DNA from: Neisseriaceae bacterium
Lineage (GTDB): Bacteria > Pseudomonadota > Gammaproteobacteria > Burkholderiales > Neisseriaceae
Assembly: GCA_017446355.1 (NCBI GenBank)
Contig: JAFSQZ010000115.1
Location: forward strand, 1-11,433
Direction: 5' to 3'
DNA: 11,433 nt
Below the pieces are notes generated by a model, which saw nothing but the letters and a program-made list of their open reading frames with translations, did not search any database and was not told the origin of the DNA. Shown piece after piece: positions 4,959 through 11,433 of the stretch. How positions within the stretch are numbered: the first letter of the stretch is position 1; the number at the start of each line of letters is the position of its first letter. A program made the position numbers and the translations under genes.

Positions 4959-6965
4959 TCACATCAACACCGTTTCTAAAAAACACAGCAAGGCTGCCAA
5001 TTCTTCGGCGGTATCTTCTTGAGTACTGTTGCCTGTGTGTCCACCAGTTTTAGGCACGTAAAGCCACGTGGTTTGTGGTTGATGCGCTGCCAATTTACCG
5101 TAAAATTTCAAAGCGTGTGCGGGGTGAACACGGTCATCGCTTAAACTGGTTGTTATCCACGCGGCTGGGTACGTTTTTTGGGTATTCAGTTGATGATAAG
5201 GTGATAATTTTTCCAAATAATCATAATCTTGTGGATTTTCAGGGTCGCCATATTCGTCTATCCAACTTGCGCCTGCATACCATTTGGTATAGTTCAACAT
5301 ATCGGTAAGCGGCACTTCGCACACCATTGCTCCAATGCTTTCAGGCTGCCTGATAAAAGCAGATGCCACCACTAAACCACCATTACTACCGCCTTGAACA
5401 GCAGTGTGTTGTGGCGAAGTGTAGCCATTTTGATGCAAGTCATTGATAACACTTAATAAATCATCAATGGTTTTGTGTTTATGTTCACGCATTGCTGCCT
5501 GATGCCAGCCTGTAAACTCGCCACCACCGCGTACATTTGCCAACACAAAACTGTTGCCTTTTTCCAACCAATGTTTACCAATCGCGCCCATATAATACGG
5601 TAATTCAGGAACATCAAAACCACCGTAAACATAAACCAAAGTGGGCGTTTGCGCGTTTTTTTGTTTACCCACGTGATAATAAGGAATACGCACACCGTCA
5701 GTAGACAAAGTAAAATGTTGTGATATTTCAATATTTTGTTCATCAAATTGCTTCGGTTGACGGCGCAACACCGTTAATTCCATCACATTTAAATCCAAAG
5801 CAAATAAAGTCAAAGGCGTAACAAAATCACTGCACGCCAAATACACCGTATCACCGCCCCAAGGTTGGTCAGCAATTTCTATTGCCCCTTTTGGAAAACG
5901 TGGCAACACCACTTCTTGCCACGCGCCTTTATCCCATTTAAACGCTTTCAGGCTGCCTGAAACATTGTCCAATAAGTTAATGATGACAAATTTTCTAGTG
6001 GTTTCCACCATTGCAATAGATTGCGTTTCGTTTGGACAAAATAAACAAACGGCCTCACCCAATTCGCCTTTATGCAGTTTCACCGCCAATAAACTGCCTG
6101 CCTGAAAACGATTTTTACTGCGTTGCCAATCCGTTTTCAGTTGCACCAACAATTGCCCAGCCAAATAACCTACCATTTCCGCATCACGTGGCAAACCCAA
6201 TGGCACAGCTTCTAATTGTGTATTGACATAAAAATAATCTCTTTGGAAAAACGTTGTTGACGCTTCAATCAAATCAATCGGCGCACCTTGCGCGTCCAAA
6301 TACCGCCAAGCATTCACCATTACACCTGTTTCGTCCATTTGATAAACAGGCGTTGCTTCTGATAAGGATTGTCCACGTTGCCACAACCAAACTTGACGCG
6401 GATAACCCGAAGTGGTTAATTGTCGCGAATCCCAAGCAGGGCAAAACCACACGCTGTTTTCATCGCGCCAAGCAATATGATTTTTGCCCAGCGGAAAATG
6501 AAAACCATCGTCCACCACTTGTTTGTTTGCCAAATCAAATTCCAAAGTATACGCACTGTCCGCGCCTGCTGAACTTAATGTCAACAACACTTTTTCAGGC
6601 TGCTCAACATAATGCGACACGCCTTCTAAATACACATCATCACCTAAAATTTCATCAAAATCCGCCACCGAAAATAAGGTTTTCCATTCAGGCAGCCCCG
6701 AACGATAACTGGCTGCACTGGCTACTCGGTAAACGCCTTTGGGAAATTCAGCAGATTGATGAAAATGATACATTTTGGCACGATGTTCTTGGCAAAATTC
6801 AATTTGTCTATCGTCTTGCAACAGCGTGAGAATATCTTGTTTCAAGACTTTAAACCGCTCGGACTGTAACCAATCACGTTGCGTTTTTGCTTGCGCGTGT
6901 TCAATAAATGACAAACAATTTTCGTTGTCCAAATCTTCCAAAAAAGCAAAAGCATCTTGTGTCAT
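4959..6965 (-). CDS. Prolyl oligopeptidase family serine peptidase (S9A)
   Basis: Cleaves short peptides, typically after proline, and is probably cytoplasmic since no signal peptide is seen. The protein has 668 residues, close to the family norm. Residues about 70-410 form the region expected to be the beta-propeller that restricts entry to small peptides. The alpha/beta-hydrolase domain follows, with VYVYGGF near 445. The catalytic serine is in GGSNGGL (Ser527), the aspartate in SDDRVHP (Asp610 or Asp611) and the histidine in GGHTGN (His643), so the triad is intact. ATG 6965 (MTQDAF) is preferred over the TTG at 6980 because a purine-rich TGGAAA lies just upstream. DUS words occur at 5340-5353, 5947-5961, 6594-6603 and 6687-6697. 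Exact peptide specificity cannot be read from the sequence. Confidence 0.95.
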   Translation of the reverse strand: MTQDAFAFLEDLDNENCLSFIEHAQAKTQRDWLQSERFKVLKQDILTLLQDDRQIEFCQEHRAKMYHFHQSAEFPKGVYRVASAASYRSGLPEWKTLFSVADFDEILGDDVYLEGVSHYVEQPEKVLLTLSSAGADSAYTLEFDLANKQVVDDGFHFPLGKNHIAWRDENSVWFCPAWDSRQLTTSGYPRQVWLWQRGQSLSEATPVYQMDETGVMVNAWRYLDAQGAPIDLIEASTTFFQRDYFYVNTQLEAVPLGLPRDAEMVGYLAGQLLVQLKTDWQRSKNRFQAGSLLAVKLHKGELGEAVCLFCPNETQSIAMVETTRKFVIINLLDNVSGSLKAFKWDKGAWQEVVLPRFPKGAIEIADQPWGGDTVYLACSDFVTPLTLFALDLNVMELTVLRRQPKQFDEQNIEISQHFTLSTDGVRIPYYHVGKQKNAQTPTLVYVYGGFDVPELPYYMGAIGKHWLEKGNSFVLANVRGGGEFTGWHQAAMREHKHKTIDDLLSVINDLHQNGYTSPQHTAVQGGSNGGLVVASAFIRQPESIGAMVCEVPLTDMLNYTKWYAGASWIDEYGDPENPQDYDYLEKLSPYHQLNTQKTYPAAWITTSLSDDRVHPAHALKFYGKLAAHQPQTTWLYVPKTGGHTGNSTQEDTAEELAALLCFLETVLM
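5340..5353. repeat. DUS-like word in the peptidase gene
   Basis: TTCAGGCTGCCTGA reads as a complete Kingella-type 12-mer AGGCAGCCTGAA on the minus strand but only 11 of 12 of the Simonsiella-type on the plus strand. It is one of the few copies in the window better matched by the Kingella form. Confidence 0.6.
5947..5961. repeat. DNA uptake sequence (near-palindrome) in the peptidase gene
   Basis: TTCAGGCTGCCTGAA carries the full 12-mer AGGCTGCCTGAA on the plus strand, within the beta-propeller coding region. Confidence 0.85.
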
Positions 6966-6988
6966 ATTTTTTCCATTCAATTATTTAT

Positions 6989-7003
6989 TTCAGGCAGCCT
7001 GAA
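6989..7003. repeat. DNA uptake sequence upstream of the peptidase gene
   Basis: TTCAGGCAGCCTGAA lies 23 nt upstream of the peptidase ATG. A second, one-sided copy GCTGCCTGAA follows at 7048-7057 in the same 240-nt divergent gap. Confidence 0.85.
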
Positions 7004-7071
7004 CACTTGGTAAAACATCAAAATAGTAAAAACCAAACCATTCAATAGCTGCCTGAAATCAGCAGACATTT

Positions 7072-7086
7072 TTACATTTAATGTAA
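7072..7086. promoter_or_regulatory. Perfect palindrome, possible operator
   Basis: TTACATTTAATGTAA is a perfect 7+1+7 inverted repeat in the gap between the divergent peptidase and GlsB-type genes, 119 nt before the latter. Its size fits a dimeric regulator site. I could not assign a regulator, and in AT-rich DNA such a palindrome can arise by chance. Confidence 0.3.
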
Positions 7087-7205
7087 TAGTATCCACTTAA
7101 TTTTTACGCTAACATCATTTGGCTCATTTCTATTGCGAACGTTAAACATTATCTGATGAAACAATCCATTTAAATGAGTATTTTCAGTAACATAAGGAGT
7201 GTATT

Positions 7206-7451
7206 ATGAACATTATGAACATTGTTATTGCCCTTGCTATTGGTGCCGTTGCTGGCTGGTTGGCTGGCTTTATTATGGGTGGACAAGGTGGCTTAATTCG
7301 CAACATTATTTTGGGTATTATTGGTGGCGTTGTCGGCTCATTTTTATTGGGTTTACTGGGCATCGGCGGTAGTGGATTGATTGCCCATATTTTGGTGGCC
7401 GTATTCGGTGCTTGTGTGCTGATTGCTATTGGGCGTTTTTTATTTAAATAA
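7206..7451 (+). CDS. GlsB/YeaQ/YmgE family small membrane protein
   Basis: An 81-residue glycine-rich membrane protein of the family once called transglycosylase-associated. Three hydrophobic segments are visible (about 4-23, 30-52, 58-79). The family pattern shows in AGWLAGFIMGGQGGLIRNI (16-34) and GIIGGVVGSFLLGLLG (37-52). Members are linked to stress or stationary phase in several bacteria, but their molecular role is unsettled and the old transglycosylase label is not evidence of enzyme activity. The start ATG 7206 has an excellent AAGGAG (7194-7199) 6 nt upstream, which decides against the in-frame ATG at 7215. It is a single-gene unit closed by a terminator at 7478-7506. Confidence 0.92.
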   Translation: MNIMNIVIALAIGAVAGWLAGFIMGGQGGLIRNIILGIIGGVVGSFLLGLLGIGGSGLIAHILVAVFGACVLIAIGRFLFK

Positions 7452-7477
7452 ACAATGCTTATCAACAATCCATAATG

Positions 7478-7506
7478 AAAACAGCGGAAAGACCTTCCGC
7501 TGTTTT
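7478..7506 (+). terminator. Rho-independent terminator of the GlsB-type gene
   Basis: AAAACAGCGGAA (7478-7489) and TTCCGCTGTTTT (7495-7506) form a perfect 12-bp stem with a 5-nt loop, followed by TCTTT. It lies 26 nt after the stop codon. The flanking A and T runs would also allow termination from the other side, but typA already has its own terminator. Confidence 0.88.
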
Positions 7507-7509
7507 TCT

Positions 7510-7536
7510 TTCAGGCAGCCTGAAACCTTTGCAAAA
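7510..7536. repeat. DNA uptake sequence joined to GAAACCTTTGCAAAA box
   Basis: TTCAGGCAGCCTGAA (7510-7524) overlaps the box GAAACCTTTGCAAAA (7522-7536), placed directly after the terminator. The same box recurs at 333-347 (reverse) and, with one change, at 11348-11362. Confidence 0.7.
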
Positions 7537-7678
7537 CGCGTTATTCTGCCCCAAACAAATTGATGAGAAAAATCTATCTTTATTTGATAAAAAAATAACA
7601 AATAAAAAAGTGTGTTTGACAAAATTTCAGCAAGCCAATAGGCGAAACGAAAACAAGATTGTCGCTTTCAAATGAAAA

Positions 7679-7716
7679 GCAAAGCGTCTTTTTTGCGTAA
7701 CAACAAGACGCTTTGC
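7679..7716 (-). terminator. Rho-independent terminator of typA
   Basis: GCAAAGCGTCTT (7679-7690) and AAGACGCTTTGC (7705-7716) form a perfect 12-bp stem with a 14-nt loop. Read on the minus strand, the stem is followed by TTTTC, as needed for termination of typA, whose stop is 19 nt before it. The plus-strand side lacks a T run, which fixes the direction. Confidence 0.85.
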
Positions 7717-7735
7717 CAAGCATTGATGATGTAAC

Positions 7736-9553
7736 TTACTCTTTGTTTTTCTTCACAAAATGACGGCGGCGTTCTAATTCGCTTAAATAACGTTTACGCA
7801 AACGAATAGATTTTGGCGTAATTTCCACCAATTCATCATCATCAATAAATTCCACCGCGCTTTCCAGTGTTAATTTAATGGGCGTGGTTAAGCGCACCGC
7901 TTCATCTGTGCCACTGGCGCGAATATTGGTGAGTTTTTTGCCTTTAAGCGGATTAACCACCAAATCATTATCGCGACTGTGAATACCAATAATCATACCT
8001 TCGTAGATTTTATCGTTTGGCGACACAAACATACGACCGCGATCTTCTAAATTCCACAACGCATACGCCACGGCTTCACCTTGTTCTTGTGAAACCAATA
8101 CACCATTTCGGCGACCTGGTAAATCAGGTTTAACAGGACCATAATCATCAAACACGTGGCTCATCAAACCCTCACCACGAGTCAATGTCATAAATTCACC
8201 TTGAAAACCAATTAAACCACGTGCAGGAATATGGTATTCCAAGCGTGTGCGACCATTTCCATCGCTTTCCATATTGGTTAACTCTCCACGACGGCGACCC
8301 AATTCTTCCATTACCGCGCCTTGATTATCATCAGGAACATCAACCGTTAAATTCTCATAGGGTTCACATTTTTGTCCATCAATTTCACGGTATACCACGC
8401 GTGGTTTGCCCACCGCCAATTCATAACCTTCACGGCGCATATTTTCCAATAAAATGGTTAAATGCAATTCGCCACGACCTGACACGCGGAAAACATCGGC
8501 ATCATCAGTATCTTCTACACGTAAAGCCACATTGGTCAGCAATTCGCGTGTTAAACGATCGCGAATTTGGCGTGAAGTAACAAATTTACCTTCGGTGCCT
8601 GCCAAAGGTGAAGTGTTGACCATAAAATCCATTGTTAACGTTGGCTCATCTACGCTTAACATCGGCATACCCATCGGATTATCTTTATCTGCCAAAGTAA
8701 CGCCGATACCCACTTCTTCAATGCCCGACACAATCACAATATCGCCCGCTTCGGCTTCTTGTAATGCCACACGTTCCAAGCCTTTAAAACCCAATAATTG
8801 GTTAATGCGACCTTGCGCCACTTGTTGTTCGTGGTTCATCACTGCCACCGTTTGACCTGGTTTAATGCGTCCATTTAACACGCGACCAATCCCTAAACGA
8901 CCTGTGTAATTATCGTAATCCAATTGAGAAATTTGCAATTGCAAAGGCGCGTCAGCATCACCACTAGGTGCAGGCGTATGTTTCAAAATCGTTTCAAACA
9001 ACACACGCATATCGGTTTCGCTACCATCTTCTTCCAAACGCGCAAAACCACTTAAACCAGAGGCGTAAACAATCGGAAAATCCAACTGTTCATCGGTTGC
9101 ACCCAAAGCATCAAATAATTCAAACGTTTGGTCAATCACCCAAGAAGCGCGTGCAGATGGTTTATCAATTTTGTTAATCACCACAATCGGACGCAAGCCC
9201 AATGCCAATGCTTTTTTGGTAACAAAACGCGTTTGTGGCATTGGACCTTCTTGCGCATCAACCAAGAGCAACACGCAATCTACCATACCTAAAACGCGTT
9301 CCACTTCCCCACCAAAATCCGCGTGTCCTGGTGTGTCCACAATATTGATGTGATAACCTTGATATTCAATGGCGGTATTTTTGGCCAAAATGGTAATGCC
9401 ACGTTCTTTTTCAATGGCATTACTGTCCATCACGCGTTCATCAACTTGTTGATTATCGCGAAATGTTCCAGATTGACGTAATAACTGATCCACTAACGTG
9501 GTTTTGCCGTGATCGACGTGTGCGATAATGGCGATATTGCGAATTTGTTTCAT
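7736..9553 (-). CDS. typA: Ribosome-associated translational GTPase TypA/BipA
   Basis: A translation-factor GTPase related to EF-G that binds the 70S ribosome and is needed for ribosome assembly and growth under cold or other stress. The 605-residue length is typical. The G domain (1-200) shows AHVDHGKT (11-18), RGITI (51-55), DTPGH (73-77), NKID (127-130) and ASG (164-166). A beta-barrel domain II follows (about 205-300), then EF-G-like domains III and V. The TypA-specific C-terminal domain follows (about 480-605), with ARGLIGFQGEF near its start. The start is ATG 9553 (MKQIRNIAIIAHVDHGKTT), the normal family N-terminus; an upstream in-frame extension to 9613 would run into the -10 promoter element. 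No strong ribosome binding site is visible. No DUS occurs in the gene. Confidence 0.98.
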   Translation of the reverse strand: MKQIRNIAIIAHVDHGKTTLVDQLLRQSGTFRDNQQVDERVMDSNAIEKERGITILAKNTAIEYQGYHINIVDTPGHADFGGEVERVLGMVDCVLLLVDAQEGPMPQTRFVTKKALALGLRPIVVINKIDKPSARASWVIDQTFELFDALGATDEQLDFPIVYASGLSGFARLEEDGSETDMRVLFETILKHTPAPSGDADAPLQLQISQLDYDNYTGRLGIGRVLNGRIKPGQTVAVMNHEQQVAQGRINQLLGFKGLERVALQEAEAGDIVIVSGIEEVGIGVTLADKDNPMGMPMLSVDEPTLTMDFMVNTSPLAGTEGKFVTSRQIRDRLTRELLTNVALRVEDTDDADVFRVSGRGELHLTILLENMRREGYELAVGKPRVVYREIDGQKCEPYENLTVDVPDDNQGAVMEELGRRRGELTNMESDGNGRTRLEYHIPARGLIGFQGEFMTLTRGEGLMSHVFDDYGPVKPDLPGRRNGVLVSQEQGEAVAYALWNLEDRGRMFVSPNDKIYEGMIIGIHSRDNDLVVNPLKGKKLTNIRASGTDEAVRLTTPIKLTLESAVEFIDDDELVEITPKSIRLRKRYLSELERRRHFVKKNKE

Positions 9554-9613
9554 AATATTGTACTTTTTAAATAGCGTTGCAATAACGCATTGAGTTAATA
9601 AGAAAAACTGCAC

Positions 9614-9622
9614 ATTATAACA
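9614..9622 (-). promoter_or_regulatory. Extended -10 promoter of typA
   Basis: On the minus strand this reads TGTTATAAT, a perfect extended -10 (TG, one base, TATAAT). Transcription would begin near 9607, giving a leader of about 54 nt before the typA ATG. No good -35 is present at the usual spacing. That space is filled by the DUS at 9631-9645, and extended -10 promoters can work without a -35. Confidence 0.65.
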
Positions 9623-9630
9623 CGCTCATA

Positions 9631-9645
9631 TTCAGGCTGCCTGAA
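9631..9645. repeat. DNA uptake sequence at the typA promoter
   Basis: TTCAGGCTGCCTGAA carries the full 12-mer AGGCTGCCTGAA on the plus strand, in the 255-nt divergent gap between typA and the exopolyphosphatase gene. It spans roughly -25 to -39 relative to the predicted typA transcription start. Confidence 0.85.
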
Positions 9646-9747
9646 AAAAGTTTATCAAAATCTCACTCTTTGTCATCAGCACGCTTACTGTGCCTTGTAT
9701 TGGTAAGATTTGTGAAGACATAGTGGGATTTTGCAGTGGTTTTTTAT

Positions 9748-9776
9748 ATGACAAATTTTTTAATTTCGCTTAATAT
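9748..9776 (+). promoter_or_regulatory. Possible sigma-70 promoter of ppx
   Basis: ATGACA (9748-9753) differs from the -35 consensus at one base, and TAATAT (9771-9776) matches four of six -10 bases, with an ideal 17-nt spacing. Transcription would begin near 9783, about 25 nt before the chosen ppx start. The region is AT-rich, so a chance match is possible. Confidence 0.45.
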
Positions 9777-9808
9777 CGTGCTTTATTTTTCTTGTGCGTT
9801 TACTCATT

Positions 9809-11305
9809 ATGAATAATGCTTCAACGATGATTGCTTCTGTGGATTTAGGTTCTAATAGTTTTCGTTTACAAATCTGCGTAAACACTAATGGACAACTTCA
9901 AATCATTGAGAATATTAAACAAATGGTTCGCCTTGCAGGCGGTTTAGATGAGAACAAAAATCTAGATGAAGCTTCGCAACAACGTGCTTTGGCGTGTTTG
10001 GCGCAGTTTGGCGAACGCTTGCGCGGTTTTTCACCAAAATATGTTCGCGCGGTAGCAACCAATACGTTTCGTGTTGCTAAAAATATTAAGCCTTTTCATA
10101 AACAAGCAGAGCAGGCTTTGGGGTTTCCGATTGAGATTATTGCAGGACGTGAAGAGGCGCGGTTGATTTATACAGGCGTGGTACATACGTTTAATGCACG
10201 TGGTAAGAAAATGTTGGTGGTGGATATTGGCGGAGGGTCTACCGAGTTTATTTTAGGACAGAAACTGCAACCCAGTCATACGGAAAGTTTGCCATTAGGT
10301 TGCGTAACCTATTCCAAACGTTTTTTTCAAACCAAACACATTACTAAAAAAGATTTTCAGGCAGCTATTGATGCGGCAAGAAGTGATATTCAGCGCATCA
10401 GTAAACGTTATAAAAAACGCGGTTGGGACATTGCTTTGGGTACTTCGGGTACGGCTAAATCTATTGCTACTGTGATTAAGGCAGAAGGTTTGGGGGAATA
10501 CATTACTTTAAAAGCAATGCGCATACTTACCGATAAAATTATTGATGCAGGCAGCGTCAAAAAAGCCAAACTAACCGAACTAAATCCTGAACGTATTGAA
10601 GTTTTTGCAGGGGGATTGGCGGTATTGATGGCGGTGTTTGAAGAATTGGACGTTGAGCAAATGGCGTTTAATGAGGCAGCTTTGCGCGATGGCGTTTTCT
10701 ATGATTTAATCGGTCGTGATTACGAAAACGATATGCGTGAACAAACCGTTGTGGAATTTCAAAATCGTTATCACGTGAGCAAAAATCAAGCGCAACGCGT
10801 TCATTATATTGCCGATAATTTTTTACGCAGTCTTGCCCAAAATGCCAGTGAACAAGAATTGAATTATTGGCAAGATTATTTACGTTGGGCGTGTATGTTG
10901 CACGAAGTTGGGCTGGACATCGCGCATACCGCGTATCATAAACATACTGCGTATATTCTCGCGCAAGCAGATATGCCTGGATTTTCGCGTGCAGAACAGA
11001 GCATTCTTTCACGCATCACGCTGGCACAACGTGGGGATTTAAAGAAACTTAATGAAATGGGTTCGCTGCCTGAAATGCAATGGAATACGATTTTCGCACT
11101 GCGTTTTGCTGTATTGTTCTGTCGCGGACGAGTTAAAGTAACTCTGCCTAAACACGCACTCTTGAAACGTAATGATTCAAAAGTTACTTTACAAATGCCA
11201 CAATCTTGGTTGAATAAAAATTCTCTTACTGCCGCTGCATTGCAACACGAAATCACCGATTGGAAAAAAGTCGGACGTGTGTTTGAATTAGTGGTTTTGG
11301 ATTAA
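9809..11305 (+). CDS. ppx: Exopolyphosphatase, Ppx/GppA family
   Basis: Removes terminal phosphates from polyphosphate; relatives (GppA) also hydrolyse pppGpp, and sequence alone does not fully separate the two. The protein is 498 residues from the chosen start. The ASKHA-type ATPase fold shows VDLGSNSFRL (11-20), ATNTFR (83-88), the catalytic-glutamate region GREEARL (113-119), DIGGGSTE (139-146) and GTSGT (211-215). The C-terminal half has the HD-like helical region with LHEVGLDIAH, as in long Ppx/GppA enzymes. ATG 9809 is preferred over GTG 9794; ATG 9827 (MIASVDLGSNS) is also possible, and no clear ribosome binding site decides. DUS words lie at 10356-10365 and 11065-11074. No clear terminator is seen after the stop. 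Confidence 0.94.
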   Translation: MNNASTMIASVDLGSNSFRLQICVNTNGQLQIIENIKQMVRLAGGLDENKNLDEASQQRALACLAQFGERLRGFSPKYVRAVATNTFRVAKNIKPFHKQAEQALGFPIEIIAGREEARLIYTGVVHTFNARGKKMLVVDIGGGSTEFILGQKLQPSHTESLPLGCVTYSKRFFQTKHITKKDFQAAIDAARSDIQRISKRYKKRGWDIALGTSGTAKSIATVIKAEGLGEYITLKAMRILTDKIIDAGSVKKAKLTELNPERIEVFAGGLAVLMAVFEELDVEQMAFNEAALRDGVFYDLIGRDYENDMREQTVVEFQNRYHVSKNQAQRVHYIADNFLRSLAQNASEQELNYWQDYLRWACMLHEVGLDIAHTAYHKHTAYILAQADMPGFSRAEQSILSRITLAQRGDLKKLNEMGSLPEMQWNTIFALRFAVLFCRGRVKVTLPKHALLKRNDSKVTLQMPQSWLNKNSLTAAALQHEITDWKKVGRVFELVVLD

Positions 11306-11347
11306 AACTTTTGCAATAACGCCGATTTTTGCTTAAAGCATCAATCT

Positions 11348-11433
11348 GAAACCCTTGCAAAACCCTACTTTTTATTATTCGTTATTTTGACCCTGAACGA
11401 AGTGAAGGGGAAAATCTTTATAAAACAAAGAAT
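11348..11433. repeat. Repeat fragments at the right edge
   Basis: After ppx comes the box GAAACCCTTGCAAAA (11348-11362), one base different from the copies at 7522 and 333. Then CCCTGAACGAAGTGAAGGGG (11391-11410) follows, which resembles a widespread intergenic CCCTGAGCGAAG...AAGGG type of repeat known to me in general terms. The element may continue outside the window. Confidence 0.5.

Noticed and set aside
6254..6829. 191-residue plus-strand open frame opposite the S9A peptidase
   Set aside because: It is antisense to the peptidase, rich in His, Asn and Pro as expected of a shadow frame, and has no family signature.
7475..7675. 66-residue plus-strand open frame after the GlsB-type gene
   Set aside because: Its first codons lie in the terminator stem, and it continues through a DUS and a repeat box without a ribosome binding site.
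9554..9613. N-terminal extension of TypA to 9613
   Set aside because: The family starts at MKQIRNIAIIAH, and the extension would overlap the predicted -10 element.
925..11074. CRISPR array or dispersed direct-repeat array
   Set aside because: The recurring word is short, on both strands, irregularly spaced and inside genes, which fits DUS and not CRISPR.

Overview
The window is an ordinary-looking chromosomal segment of an AT-rich member of the Neisseriaceae. The best evidence is the DNA uptake sequence (DUS). About twenty copies of a 10-12 nt word, GCTGCCTGAA (full form AGGCTGCCTGAA), are spread over both strands, in genes and between them. As I recall the published DUS dialects, this is the form described for Simonsiella muelleri (AG-simDUS). 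The close Kingella form, AGGCAGCCTGAA, is its reverse-strand look-alike inside the near-palindrome TTCAGGC(A/T)GCCTGAA. Copies that are not palindromic favour the Simonsiella form by about ten to two. A Simonsiella-like organism is therefore the best guess, not a proof. No phage, plasmid, CRISPR, rRNA or tRNA signal was seen.

Layout from left to right. Positions 1-415 hold no convincing gene. They are a patchwork of hairpins and pieces of interspersed repeats, ending in a terminator that can serve comEC. Positions 416-3405 (minus) are a two-gene unit, a TauE/SafE (DsbD_2/UreH-like) membrane protein followed 2 nt later by comEC, the DNA-import channel of natural transformation. Positions 3540-4762 (plus) are a coupled pair with an ATGA overlap, a DUF1415 protein and a DUF454/YbaN-type membrane protein with an extra N-terminal membrane region. 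Positions 4763-4958 separate convergent genes and contain a DUS and a 116-bp MITE-like inverted-repeat element. Positions 4959-6965 (minus) are a prolyl-oligopeptidase-family (S9A) serine peptidase. Positions 7206-7451 (plus) are a small GlsB/YeaQ/YmgE membrane protein with a strong ribosome binding site and a clear terminator. Positions 7736-9553 (minus) are the ribosome-associated GTPase TypA/BipA with its own terminator and an extended -10 promoter. Positions 9809-11305 (plus) are an exopolyphosphatase of the Ppx/GppA family. The window ends in another interspersed repeat fragment.

The genes do not form one pathway. They are housekeeping and stress functions: DNA uptake, peptide turnover, translation and stress GTPase, and polyphosphate or (p)ppGpp metabolism. 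The unexplained parts are mostly between genes: the DUS dialect and its placement, the MITE-like element with a foreign-looking DUS core, and a recurring GAAACCTTTGCAAAA box near intergenic repeats. I found no strong candidate for a wholly new multi-gene system. The coupled DUF1415-YbaN pair is the nearest to an uncharacterised functional unit.
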